From Liolophura sinensis (lineage: Eukaryota; Mollusca; Polyplacophora; Chitonida; Chitonidae), in the NCBI RefSeq assembly GCF_032854445.1, contig NW_027018548.1, positions 1-15,809 of the forward strand: 15,809 nt of DNA, written 5' to 3'. Position numbers and translations under genes: made by a program. Of the stretch, positions 1-9,399 are shown in pieces. The notes beneath the pieces were generated by a model. That model did not search any database, was not told the origin of the DNA, and was given only the letters and a program-made list of their open reading frames with translations. Positions within the stretch are counted from its first letter, which is position 1; each line of letters starts with the position of its first letter.

Positions 1-458
1 GACATTGTAAGTATAAAAGCATGCTCAGTTGCAAAATGGACATTGTAATCATTACATAAGCATATTTAGTTACAAGATGAATATTGTAATCATTATAATA
101 ACATCATCAGTTACAAGATGAACATTGTAATAGTTAAAATAGCATGCTCAAATACAAGATGAGCAATGTAATCATTATAATAGCATGCTCAATTACAAGA
201 TGAAAATTGTAATTCGTATAATAGCATGCTCAGTTACAAGATGAACATTCTAATCATAATAATAGCATGTTCAGTTACAAGATGAACATTGTAATCAGTA
301 TAATAGCATGCTCAGTTACAAAATTAATATTTTAATTATTACACTAGTATGCCCAGTTACAAGATGAACATTGTAATCAGTATAATAGCGTGCTCAGTTA
401 CAAGATGAGCAATGTAATCATTATAATAGCATGTTCAGTTACCAGATGAACATTGTAA
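1..458. repeat. 41-bp satellite, block A (partial, window edge)
   Basis: About eleven head-to-tail monomers, cut by the window start. The monomer is AT-rich, with a core like 'gttacaagatgaacattgt' followed by 'aatcattataatagcatgct'. It opens with the rare shortened 38-bp monomer ('cattgtaagtataaaag'), which serves as a phase marker. In block D the same marker lies 909 bp before the next insert (14580 to 15489); here it lies 458 bp before (1 to 459). The difference is 451 bp, exactly eleven monomers, so this block lost eleven monomers relative to D. From about 113 on it aligns with 4190-4535 at an offset of 4,077 bp. The block ends at 'accagatgaacattgtaa', the same left flank seen at every insert. 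Confidence 0.95.
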
Positions 459-542
459 GAATTATTTTTAGAATAAATCGCTTCCAAACTCTGGTTTATT
501 CACCTTAGTTTAACTAAACGCCATCATATCGTATTTATGTTA

Positions 543-572
543 ATTACATGTAATATTGTAATAGGCATGTTC
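543..572. repeat. Palindrome plus possible relic satellite monomer in spacer
   Basis: 543-554 reads 'attacatgtaat', a perfect 12-bp palindrome. The next 18 bases, 'attgtaataggcatgttc' at 555-572, match the satellite segment 'attgtaatagcatgttc' except for one extra g. This suggests either a decayed monomer inside the spacer or the edge of the original array. The same pair recurs at 5890-5919 (with one change, t for g), 11487-11516 and 15573-15602. Confidence 0.5.
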
Positions 573-1303
573 TTAAGTCAAATGGCCCTTTGTTAGACTG
601 TTTAGCCTTTCAAAACGGAAACTACAGGTATGCATATTTAAGAGAACTTAAGTTTGTCCTTTTTTAAAACCATTTTCTTCATTCCTCAATGAAAAATACA
701 TGCATTGTTTCGCACCCCTATTTGCAGCGTACTGGCAATGGGCCAAATGTGTAGAATACGATATCTGTGAAATTAATCTGACTGCAATAAGATCAGAAAA
801 TTCGACCCCAATTCTTTGATGGTTTTCTCTACGGTTCTTCTATATCGGGACTAGTCTTGCTGACAATGGTAACTGATGCTCGTCGGCAGGTACACGTACG
901 TTAATGAGATCAATAACTTTGTCTCTTTCTTTCAGGACAAATATGTAACTTATTAAACTAACGGTTTTGACAGATAAATCTAACAGCTCTGTGATCTCAT
1001 CATGTTAGAAATGAAATAACAAATGCGATATAGACGTACTTGAGCTCCTAATATGTTTTTTCCAGAGTGCTTACGGTGGACTTCGTTTGGATTCTGTGAG
1101 GGTTTTGATAGGTCTGTTATATGTTAATTGTGGATTACTGAAAACTCGCTCCACTAATATTATATGTACAGACATGTTTGCTTAAAGCCTTCCTTTCACT
1201 AGGAAATAAAATAGCCTGAGTAGGAGCCTTGTCAGGTGGGGTTATGTATGGGAGGACTAAGGTTTGCCTGAAGTGAAAGACATAGGTACAGTAAATGGCG
1301 CAG

Positions 1304-1337
1304 AGACATACATGTCTTTACAGATAAATGTTATCTG
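1304..1337. other. Two adjacent short hairpins, spacer copy 1
   Basis: 'agacat-ac-atgtct' at 1304-1317 (6-bp stem, 2-nt loop) is followed after three bases by 'cagataa-atg-ttatctg' at 1321-1337 (7-bp stem, 3-nt loop). Both are perfect, and both are preserved at 6651-6684 and 12248-12281. They sit just before the SINE target site. No T-run follows, so they do not look like a simple terminator. Their role is unknown. Confidence 0.6.
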
Positions 1338-1341
1338 ATCG

Positions 1342-1353
1342 TCAGTTGCACAG
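1342..1353. repeat. SINE target-site duplication, left, copy 1
   Basis: 'tcagttgcacag' is repeated exactly at 1716-1727 on the other side of the SINE. Twelve of twelve bases match, typical of LINE-driven retroposition. The first nine bases also match the satellite motif 'tcagttgca'. The first base or two may be shared with the CTCA tail. Confidence 0.88.
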
Positions 1354-1364
1354 ACCGGCCCGGA

Positions 1365-1376
1365 TAGCACAGTTGG
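1365..1376 (+). promoter_or_regulatory. Pol III A box, SINE copy 1
   Basis: 'tagcacagttgg' fits the A-box pattern TRGYNNARNNGG. It is the D-arm equivalent of the ancestral tRNA, 11 bases into the element. The same sequence is at 6712-6723 and 12309-12320. Confidence 0.75.
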
Positions 1377-1419
1377 TAGAGCGTCCGCTTCGGGACCGGT
1401 AGATCCAGGATCAATCCTT

Positions 1420-1430
1420 GGTCGAGTCAC
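1420..1430 (+). promoter_or_regulatory. Degenerate Pol III B box, SINE copy 1
   Basis: 'ggtcgagtcac' resembles the B-box consensus GGTTCGANTCC with one T missing and a changed end. It lies 55 bp after the A-box start, a plausible spacing. Identical in copies 2 (6767-6777) and 3 (12364-12374). The decay suggests weak or no Pol III activity today, but that is inference. Confidence 0.55.
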
Positions 1431-1446
1431 ACCTAAGACTTTAAAA

Positions 1447-1466
1447 GAGGAAGTTGTAACTTCCTC
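1447..1466 (+). other. Hairpin in SINE body, copy 1
   Basis: 'gaggaagtt-gt-aacttcctc' is a perfect 9-bp inverted repeat with a two-base centre. In copies 2 (6794-6813) and 3 (12391-12410) one base change (a to g) leaves an 8-bp stem with a 4-nt loop 'tgtg', which may fold better as RNA. Confidence 0.7.
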
Positions 1467-1715
1467 GTTTGGCGTTCAGCATGAAGGGTATAGTGCAACG
1501 ACTGGTTGACCCGTTTCAGCATAATGGCTCGGGCGGGGCGGCTTACTTGCCTTCGGTAAGTCGTCTCAGTGATGCAGCACTAAATAAAAGAGCGGTGAAA
1601 ATCCGTCCTGCAACAAGGAGGCACATTACACGTGCATGCACCCTAATGATTCCTTCGTCGTCATATGACTGAAAAATTGTTTAGATACGACGTTAAACCC
1701 CAAGCACTCACTCAC

Positions 1716-1727
1716 TCAGTTGCACAG
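1716..1727. repeat. SINE target-site duplication, right, copy 1
   Basis: 'tcagttgcacag', identical to 1342-1353. It is followed by the link 'cgacat' and then satellite starting 'acaagatgaagattgtaat'. Confidence 0.88.
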
Positions 1728-2448
1728 CGACATACAAGATGAAGATTGTAATCGACATAATAGCATGTTCAGTTACAAAATGAGCATTGTAATCATTGTA
1801 ATAGCATGTTCAGTTACAAAGTGAACATTGTAATCCTTATAATTGCATGTTCAGTTACAAGATGAACATTGTAATCATTATAAAAACATCATCAGTTGCA
1901 AGGTGAACATTGTAATCAGTATACAAGCATGCTCAGTTGCAAAATGGACATTGTAATCATTACAATAGCATATTCAGTTACAAGATGAACATTGTAATCA
2001 TTATAATCATGTGCTCAGTTACAAGGTGAACATTGTAATCATTACAAAAGCGTGCTCAGTTACAAGATGAACATTGTAATCATTATAAAAACATGCCCAG
2101 TTACAAGATGAACAATGTAATAGTTAAAATAGCATGATCAGTTACGAAGTGAACATTGTAATCATTATAATAGCATGCTCAGTTGCAAGATAAACATTGT
2201 AATCATTAAAATATCATTTTCAGTTACAAGATGAAGACTGTAATCGACATAATAGCATGTTCAGTTACAAGATGAACATTGTAATCATTGTAACAGCATG
2301 TTCAGTTACAAAGTAAACATTGTAATCATTATAATAGCGTCAACGGTTACAAAATCACCATTGTAATCAATATAATAGCATGCTCAGTTACAAAATGAAT
2401 ATTGCAATCATTATATTAGCATATTTCATTACAAGATGAACATTGTAA

Positions 2449-4535
2449 TCATTATTATAGCATATGTAGTTACAAGATGAACATTTTAATCATTATAAAA
2501 ACATCATCAGTTACAAGGTGAACATTGTAATCAGTATAAAAGCATGCTCAGTTGCAAAATGGATATTGTAATCATTACATTAGCATATTCACTTACAAGA
2601 TGAACATTGTAATTATTATAATAATGTGCTCAGTTACAAGGTGAACAATGTAATCATTGTAAAAGCATGTTCAGTTACAAAGTGAACATTGTATTCCTTA
2701 TAATTGCATGTTCACTTTCAAAGTGAACATTGTAATCATTATAAAAAGTAAACAGTTTTAAAGTGAACATTGTAATCAGTATACAAGCAAGCTCAGTTGC
2801 AAAATGGACATTGTAATCATTACAATAGCATATTCAGTTACAAGATGAACATTGTAATCATTATAATAATGCGCTCAGTTACAAGGTGAACCATGTAATC
2901 ATTGTAATAGCATGTTCAGTTACAAAGTGAACATTGTAATCCTTATAATTGCATGTTCAGTTATAAGATGAACATTGTAATCATTATAAAAACATAAACA
3001 GTTACAAGGTGAACATTGTAATCAGTATACAAGCATGCTCAGTTGCAAAATGGACATTGTAATCATTACATTAGCATATTCACTTACAAGATGAATATTG
3101 TAATCATTATAATAACATCATCAGTTACAACATAAGCATTGTATTCATTATATTAGCTCGTTCACTTACAAGATAGACATTGTAATCATTATAAAAGCAT
3201 GTTCAGTTACAAGGTGAACATAGTAATCATTTTAAAAACATGCTCAGTTGCAAGATGAAGATTGTAATCGACATAATAGCATGTTCAGTTTTAAGATGAA
3301 CATTGTAATCATTATAAAAACATCATCAGTTGCAAGGTGAACATTGTAATCAGTATACAAGCATGCTCAGTTGCAAGATAAACATTGTAATCATTACATT
3401 AGCATATTCACTTACAAGATGAATATTGTAATCATTATAATAACATCATCAGTTACAAAGTAAACATTGTATTCATTATATTAGCACGTTCAATTACAAG
3501 ATGAACATTGTAATCATTATAAAAGCATGTTCAGTTACAAGGTGAACATTGTAATCTTTATAAAATCATGCTCAGTTACAAGATGAACATTCTAATCATT
3601 ATAATAGCATGTTCAGTTACAAGGTGGACATTGTAAGTATAAAAGCATGCTCAGTTGCAAAATGGACATTGTAATCATTACATAAGCATATTTAGTTACA
3701 AGATGAATATTGTAATCATTATAATAACATCATCAGTTACAAAATGAACATTGTATTCAATATATTAGCACGTTCAATTACAAGAAAAACATTGTAATCA
3801 TTATAATATCATGCTCAGTTGCAAGATAAAGATTGTAATCGACATAATAGCATGTTCAGTTACAAGATGAACATTGTAATCATTGTAATAGCATGTTCAG
3901 TTACAAAGTGAACATTGTAATCCTTATAATTGCATGTTCAGTTACAAGATGAACGTTGTTATCATTATAAAAACATCATCAGTTCCTAGGTGAACATTGT
4001 AATCAGTATACAAGCATGCTCAGTTGCAAAATGGACATTGTAATCATTGCAATAGCATATTCAGTTACAAGATGAACATTGCAATCATTATAATAATGTG
4101 CTCAGTTACAAGGAGAACATTGAAATCATTACAATAGCGTGCTCAGTAACAAGGTGAACATTGTAATCATTATAATAACATCATCAGTTACAAGATGAAC
4201 ATTGTAATAGTTAAAATAGCATGCTCAAATACAAGATGAGCAATGTAATCATTATAATAGCATGCTCAATTACAAGATGAAAATTGTAATTCGTATAATA
4301 GCATGCTCAGTTACAAGATGAACATTCTAATCATAATAATAGCATGTTCAGTTACAAGATGAACATTGTAATCAGTATAATAGCATGCTCAGTTACAAAA
4401 TTAATATTTTAATTATTACACTAGTATGCCCAGTTACAAGATGAACATTGTAATCAGTATAATAGCGTGCTCAGTTACAAGATGAGCAATGTAATCATTA
4501 TAATAGCATGTTCAGTTACCAGATGAACATTGTAA
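2449..4535. repeat. 51-monomer higher-order period in block B
   Basis: Positions 2450-3560 recur at 4537-5647 with an offset of 2,087 bp, that is 51 x 41 minus 3 (38-bp monomer at 3627) minus 1 (short variant near 2744). Examples: 'cattattatagcatatgtag' at 2450 and 4537; 'ccttataattgc' at 1835, 2696, 2941, 3922, 4783 and 5029, spaced 861, 245, 981, 861 and 246. The match stops near 5650, where the second copy jumps to the array tail ('aaattaatattttaattatt'). Confidence 0.8.
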
Positions 4536-4560
4536 TCATTATTATAGCATATGTAGTTAC
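4507..4560. other. Insert-less junction (array end fused to array interior)
   Basis: 'ttcagttaccagatgaacat' directly precedes the insert in all four cases (459, 5806, 11403, 15489). Here the same flank ends at 'gtaa' (4532-4535) but continues as 'tcattattatagcatatg', which is array phase 2449 onward. The distance from CCTAGG at 3985 to 4536 is 551 bp, the same as from 14938 to the insert at 15489. So this is exactly where an insert would be expected and is missing, together with the first 715 bp of the array that should follow. Confidence 0.8.
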
Positions 4561-5805
4561 AAGATGAACATTGTAATCATTATAAAAACATCATCAGTTA
4601 CAAGGTGAACATTGTAATCAGTATAAAAGCATGCTCAGTTGCAAAATGGATATTGTAATCATTACATTAGCATATTCACTTACAAGATGAACATTGTAAT
4701 TATTATAATAATGTGCTCAGTTACAAGGTGAACAATGTAATCATTGTAAAAGCATGTTCAGTTACAAAGTGAACATTGTATTCCTTATAATTGCATGTTC
4801 ACTTTCAAAGTGAACATTGTAATCATTATAAAAACATCATCAGTTGCAAAGTCAAAATTGTAATCAGTATACAAGCATGCTCAGTTGCAAAATGGACATT
4901 GTAATCATTACAATAGTATATTCACTTACAAGATGAACATTGTAATCATTATAATAATGTGCTCAGTTACAAAGTGAACAATGTAATCATTGTAATAGCA
5001 TCTTCAGTTACAAAGTGAACATTGTAATCCTTATAATTGCATGTTCAGTTACAAGATGAACATTGTAATCATTATAAAAAGTAAACAGTTTTAAAGTGAA
5101 CATTGTAATCAGTATACAAGCATGCTCAGTTGCAAAATGGACATTGTAATCATTACATTAGCATATTCACTTACAAGATGAATATTGTAATCATTATAAT
5201 AACATCATCAGTTACAACATAAGCATTGTATTCATTATATTAGCTCGTTGACTTACAAGATAAACATTGTAATCATTATAAAAGCATGTTCAGTTACAAG
5301 GTAAACATAGTAATCATTTTAAAAACATGCTCAGTTGCAAGATGAAGATTGTAATCGACATAATAGCATGTTCAGTTACAAGATGAACATTGTAATCATT
5401 ATAAAAACATCATCAGTTGCAAGGTGAACATTGTAATCAGTATACAAGCATGCTCAGTTGCAAGATAAACATTGTAATCATTACATTAGCATATTCACTT
5501 ACAAGATGAATGTTGTAATCATTATAATAACATCATCAGTTACAAAGTAAACATTGTATTCATTATATTAGCACGTTCAATTACAAGATGAACATTGTAA
5601 TCATTATAAAAGCATGTTCAGTTACAAGGTGAACATTGTAATCTTTATAATAGCATGTTCAGTTACAAAATTAATATTTTAATTATTACACTAGTATGCC
5701 CAGTTACAAGATGAACATTGTAATCAGTATAATAGCGTGCTCAGTTACAAGATGAGCAATGTAATCATTATAATAGCATGTTCAGTTACCAGATGAACAT
5801 TGTAA

Positions 5806-6688
5806 GAATTATTTTTAGAATAAATCGCTTCCAAACTCTGGTATATTCACCTTAGTTTAACTAAACGCCATCATATCGTATTTATGTTAATTACATGTAA
5901 TATTTTAATAGGCATGTTCTTAAATCAAATGGCCCTTTGTTAGACTGTTTAGCCTTTCAAAACGGAAACTACAGGTATGCATATTTAAGAGAACTTATGT
6001 TTGTCCTTTTTTAAAACCATTTTCTTCATTCCTCAATGAAAAATACATGCATTGTTTCGCACCCCTATTTGCAGCGTTCTGGCAATGGGCCAAATGTGTA
6101 GAATACGATATCTGTGAAATTAATCTGACTGCAATAAAATCAGAAAATTCGACCCCAATTCTTTTATGGTTTTCTCTACGGTTCTTCTATATCGGGACTA
6201 GTCTTGCTGACAATGGTAACTGATGCTCGTCGGCAGGTACACGTACGTTAATGAGATCAATAACTTTGTCTCTTTCTTTCAGGACAAATATGTAACTTAT
6301 TAAACTAACGGTTTTGACAGATAAATCTAACAGCTCTGTGATCTCATCATGTTAGAAATGAAATAAAAAATGCGATATAGACGTACTTGAGCTCCTAATA
6401 TGTTTTTTCCAGAGTGCTTACGGTGGACTTCGTTTGGATTCTGTGAGGGTTTTGATAGGTCTGTTATATGTTAATTGTGGATTACTGAAAACTCGCTCCA
6501 CTAACATTATATATACAAACATGTATGCTTAAAGCCTTCCTTTCACTAGGAAATAAAATAGCCTGAGTAGGAGCCTTGTCAGGTGGGGTTATGTATGGGA
6601 GGACTAAGGTTTGCCTGAAGTGAAAGACATAGGTACAGTAAATGGCGCAGAGACATACATGTCTTTACAGATAAATGTTATCTGATCG
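5806..6688. other. Insert spacer, copy 2 (non-satellite, unknown)
   Basis: The same 883-bp spacer as 459-1341, collinear and without indels. It differs by scattered substitutions such as 'atattttaatag' for 'atattgtaatag' and 'gcgttctgg' for 'gcgtactgg'. In its right half it shares with copy 3 the changes 'aaataaaaaatgcg' and 'ctaacattatatatacaaac', against copy 1. No open frame of note is visible and no known element is recognised. Confidence 0.85.
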
Positions 6689-6700
6689 TCAGTTGCACAG
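6689..6700. repeat. SINE target-site duplication, left, copy 2
   Basis: 'tcagttgcacag', identical to 7067-7078 and to the duplications of copies 1 and 3. Confidence 0.88.
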
Positions 6701-7066
6701 ACCGGCCCGGATAGCACAGTTGGTAGAGCGTCCGCTTCGGGACCGGTAGATCCAGGATCAATCCTTGGTCGAGTCACACCTAAGACTTTAAAAGAGGAAG
6801 TTGTGACTTCCTCGTTTGGCGTTCAGCATGAAGGGGGATAGTGCAACGACTGGTTGACCCGTTTCAGTATAATGGCTCGGGCGGGGCGGCTTACTTGCCT
6901 TCGGTAAGTCGTCTCAGTGATGCAGCACTAAATACAAGAGCGGTGAAAATCCGTCCTGCAACAAGGAGGCACATTAAACGTGCATGCACCCTAATGATTC
7001 CTTCGTCGTCATATGACTGAAAAATTGTTGAGTACGACGTTAAACCCCAAGCACTCACTCACTCAC
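6701..7066 (+). mobile_element. tRNA-derived SINE, copy 2
   Basis: 366 bp, the same element at the same place in the unit as copy 1. The A box is at 6712-6723, the degenerate B box at 6767-6777 and the body hairpin at 6794-6813. The tail is (CTCA)4, one repeat longer than copy 1. It reads 'gaagggggatagtg' where copy 1 reads 'gaagggtatagtg', a net one-base insertion that breaks the short frame seen in copy 1. It shares nearly all its variants with copy 3. It was carried here by amplification of the satellite unit rather than by its own retroposition, because flanks and duplications are identical. Confidence 0.85.
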
Positions 7067-7078
7067 TCAGTTGCACAG
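7067..7078. repeat. SINE target-site duplication, right, copy 2
   Basis: 'tcagttgcacag'. The following link is 'cgacatacat' before 'acaagatgaag', four bases (CATA) longer than in copy 1. Confidence 0.88.
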
Positions 7079-7845
7079 CGACATACATACAAGATGAAGA
7101 TTGTAATCGACATAATAGCATATTCAGTTACAAGATGAACATTGTAATCATTATAATCATGTGCTCAGTTACAAGGTGAACATTGTAATCATTACAATAG
7201 CGTGCTCAGTTACAAGATGAACATTGTAATCATTATAAAAACATGCCCAGTTACAAGATGAACATTGTAAAAGTTAAAATAGCATGATCAGTTACGAAGT
7301 GAACATTGTAATCATTATAATAGCATGCTCAGTTGCAAGATAAACATTGTAATCATTATAATATCATTTTCAGTTACAAGATGAAGATTGTAATCGACAT
7401 AATAGCATGTTCAGTTACAAGATGAACATTTTAATCATTGTAATAGCATGTTCAGTTACAAAGTAAACATTGTAATCATTATAATAGCGTCAACGGTTAC
7501 AAAATCACCATTGTAATCAATATAATAGCATGCTCAGTTACAAAATGAATATTGCAATTATTATATTAGCATATGTAGTTACAAGATGAACATTGTAATC
7601 ATTATTATAGCATATGTAGTTACAAGATGAACATTTTAATCATTATAAAAACATCATCAGTTACAAGGTGAACATTGTAATCAGTATAAAAGCATGCTCA
7701 GTTGCAAAATGGATATTGTAATCATTACATTACCTTATTCACTTACAAGATGAACATTGTAATCATTATAATAATGTGCTCAGTTACAAGGTGAACAATG
7801 TAATCATTGTAATAGCATGTTCAGTTACAAAGTGAACATTGTAAT

Positions 7846-8091
7846 CCTTATAATTGCATGTTCAGTTACAAAGTGAACATTGTAATCATTATAAAAACAT
7901 CATCAGTTGCAAGGTGAACATTGTAATCAGTATACAAGCATGCTCAGTTGCAAAATGGACATTGTAATCATTACAATAGCATATTCAGTTACAAGATGAA
8001 CATTGTAATCATTATAATAATGCGCTCAGTTACAAGGTGAACCATGTAATCATTGTAATAGCATGTTCAGTTACAAAGTGAACATTGTAAT
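7846..8091. repeat. Six-monomer (246 bp) sub-repeat, example
   Basis: Six monomer types follow in fixed order, recognisable by their variable part: 'ccttataattgcatg', 'cattataaaaacatcatc', 'cagtatacaagcatgc', 'cattacaatagcatatt', 'cattataataatgcgc', 'cattgtaatagcatgtt'. The set starts again at 8092. The same 246-bp (once 245) spacing occurs at 2696-2941, 4783-5029, 9934-10180 and 13648-13894. Confidence 0.75.
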
Positions 8092-8777
8092 CCTTATAAT
8101 TGCATGTTCAGTTATAAGATGAACATTGTAATCATTATAAAAACATAAACAGTTACAAGGTGAACATTGTAATCAGTATACAAGCATGCTCAGTTGCAAA
8201 ATGGACATTGTAATCATTACATTAGCATATTCACTTACAAGATGAATATTGTAATCATTATAATAACATCATCAGTTACAACATAAGCATTGTATTCATT
8301 ATATTAGCTCGTTCCCTTACAAGATAGACATTGTAATCATTATAAAAGCATGTTCAGTTACAAGGTGAACATAGTAATCATTTTAAAAACATGCTCAGTT
8401 GCAAGATGAAGATTGTAATCGACATAATAGCATGTTCAGTTTTAAGATGAACATTGTAATCATTATAAAAACATCATCAGTTGCAAGGTGAACATTGTAA
8501 TCAGTATACAAGCATGCTCAGTTGCAAGATAAACATTGTAATCATTACATTAGCATATTCACTTACAAGATGAATATTGTAATCATTATAATAACATCAT
8601 CAGTTACAAAGTAAACATTGTATTCATTATATTAGCACGTTCAATTACAAGATGAACATTGTAATCATTATAAAAGCATGTTCAGTTACAAGGTGAACAT
8701 TGTAATCTTTATAAAATCATGCTCAGTTACAAGATGAACATTCTAATCATTATAATAGCATGTTCAGTTACAAGGTG

Positions 8778-8815
8778 GACATTGTAAGTATAAAAGCATG
8801 CTCAGTTGCAAAATG
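8778..8815. repeat. Shortened 38-bp phase-marker monomer
   Basis: 'gacattgtaagtataaaagc' lacks three bases of the usual 'gtaatcattataa' region. One copy occurs per unit: 1, 3627, 8778, 10497 (a further base short) and 14580. It explains why offsets that span it are three short of a multiple of 41. Confidence 0.8.
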
Positions 8816-9399
8816 GACATTGTAATCATTACATAAGCATATTTAGTTACAAGATGAATATTGTAATCATTATAATAACATCATCAGTTACAAAATGAAC
8901 ATTGTATTCAATATATTAGCACGTTCAATTACAAGAAAAACATTGTAATCATTATAATATCATGCTCAGTTGCAAGATAAAGATTGTAATCGACATAATA
9001 GCATGTTCAGTTACAAGATGAACATTGTAATCATTGTAATAGCATGTTCAGTTACAAAGTGAACATTGTAATCCTTATAATTGCATGTTCAGTTACAAGA
9101 TGAACGTTGTTATCATTATAAAAACATCATCAGTTCCTAGGTGAACATTGTAATCAGTATACAAGCATGCTCAGTTGCAAAATGGACATTGTAATCATTG
9201 CAATAGCATATTCAGTTACAAGATGAACATTGCAATCATTATAATAATGTGCTCAGTTACAAGGAGAACATTGAAATCATTACAAGAGCGTGCTCAGTAA
9301 CAAGGTGAACATTGTAATCATTATAAAAATATGCCCAGTTACAAGATGAACATTGTAATAGTTAAAATAGCATGCTCAAATACAAGATGAGCAATGTAA

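Larger units (their letters stand above)
459..1341. other. Insert spacer, copy 1 (non-satellite, unknown)
   Basis: An 883-bp stretch with no tandem structure that breaks the satellite after 'gtaa' at 455-458. Stops occur in all frames and I recognise no coding region, RNA gene or known transposon in it. Near its left end are a perfect 12-bp palindrome 'attacatgtaat' (543-554) and a monomer-like stretch (555-572). Near its right end are two adjacent hairpins (1304-1317 and 1321-1337). Copies 2 and 3 have exactly the same length from insert start to SINE start (895 bp), differing only by scattered substitutions. No terminal inverted repeats or duplication of the satellite flanks are visible, so how the spacer entered the array is unclear. 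Copy 1 has private or older variants such as 'ctaatattatatgtacag', where copies 2 and 3 read 'ctaacattatatatacaa'. Confidence 0.85.
1354..1715 (+). mobile_element. tRNA-derived SINE, copy 1 (mollusc-type)
   Basis: A non-autonomous retroposon of 362 bp on the + strand. In order: a tRNA-related head of about 77 bp with an RNA polymerase III A box (1365-1376) and a degenerate B box (1420-1430); a body with a strong hairpin (1447-1466) and a GC-rich patch near 1527-1545; and a 3' segment with 'tatgactgaaaaattgt' and 'acgacgttaaacccc' ending in (CTCA)3. Perfect 12-bp duplications flank it. From memory, the body and tail resemble a SINE group widespread in molluscan genomes (of the RUDI/V-SINE or MetaSINE kind), but the exact family is not checked. 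It carries no real gene; a 67-codon frame inside it begins only at TTG and is frameshifted in the other copies. Against copies 2 and 3 it has one CTCA fewer, one g fewer near 1488 and one extra base near 1684. Confidence 0.85.
1734..5805. repeat. 41-bp satellite, block B
   Basis: 4,072 bp, about 99 monomers, in two parts. 1734-4535 (2,802 bp) is a complete array matching block D almost exactly in length (2,803 bp) and landmark order: 'caacggttac' at 2341, the 38-bp monomer at 3627, CCTAGG at 3985, and the 'accagatgaacattgtaa' end at 4518-4535. In place of the insert it runs on into 4536-5805 (1,270 bp, 31 monomers minus one base), a remnant of another unit without insert, before reaching the insert at 5806. 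The monomer length, 41, is not a multiple of three and 'taa' recurs in every monomer, so the block is non-coding. One variant, 'aaaaagtaaacagtttta' near 2744 and 5077, is one base short. I see no gene or foreign insertion. Confidence 0.95.

Noticed and set aside
630-650. Splice-donor-like 'acaggtatgc' suggesting an exon in the spacer
   Set aside because: There is no open frame upstream, no matching acceptor context and no other sign of a transcript. The motif is too short to support a gene.
1193-1279. Inverted repeat 'ctttcact' / 'agtgaaag' as transposon ends
   Set aside because: Only eight bases, 71 bp apart, with no flanking duplication. It is expected by chance in AT-rich DNA.
1355-1431. 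Functional tRNA gene
   Set aside because: The A box is good, but the B box is decayed, the acceptor ends do not pair and the region continues into a SINE body with duplications. It is a tRNA-derived head only.
1469-1672. 67-codon open frame on the + strand
   Set aside because: It starts at TTG, lies wholly inside the SINE body, and is broken by a one-base difference in copies 2 and 3. It is not a gene.
1734-5805. CRISPR array or bacterial iterons
   Set aside because: The 41-bp units are directly head to tail with no unique spacers, and the neighbouring SINE shows this is eukaryotic DNA.
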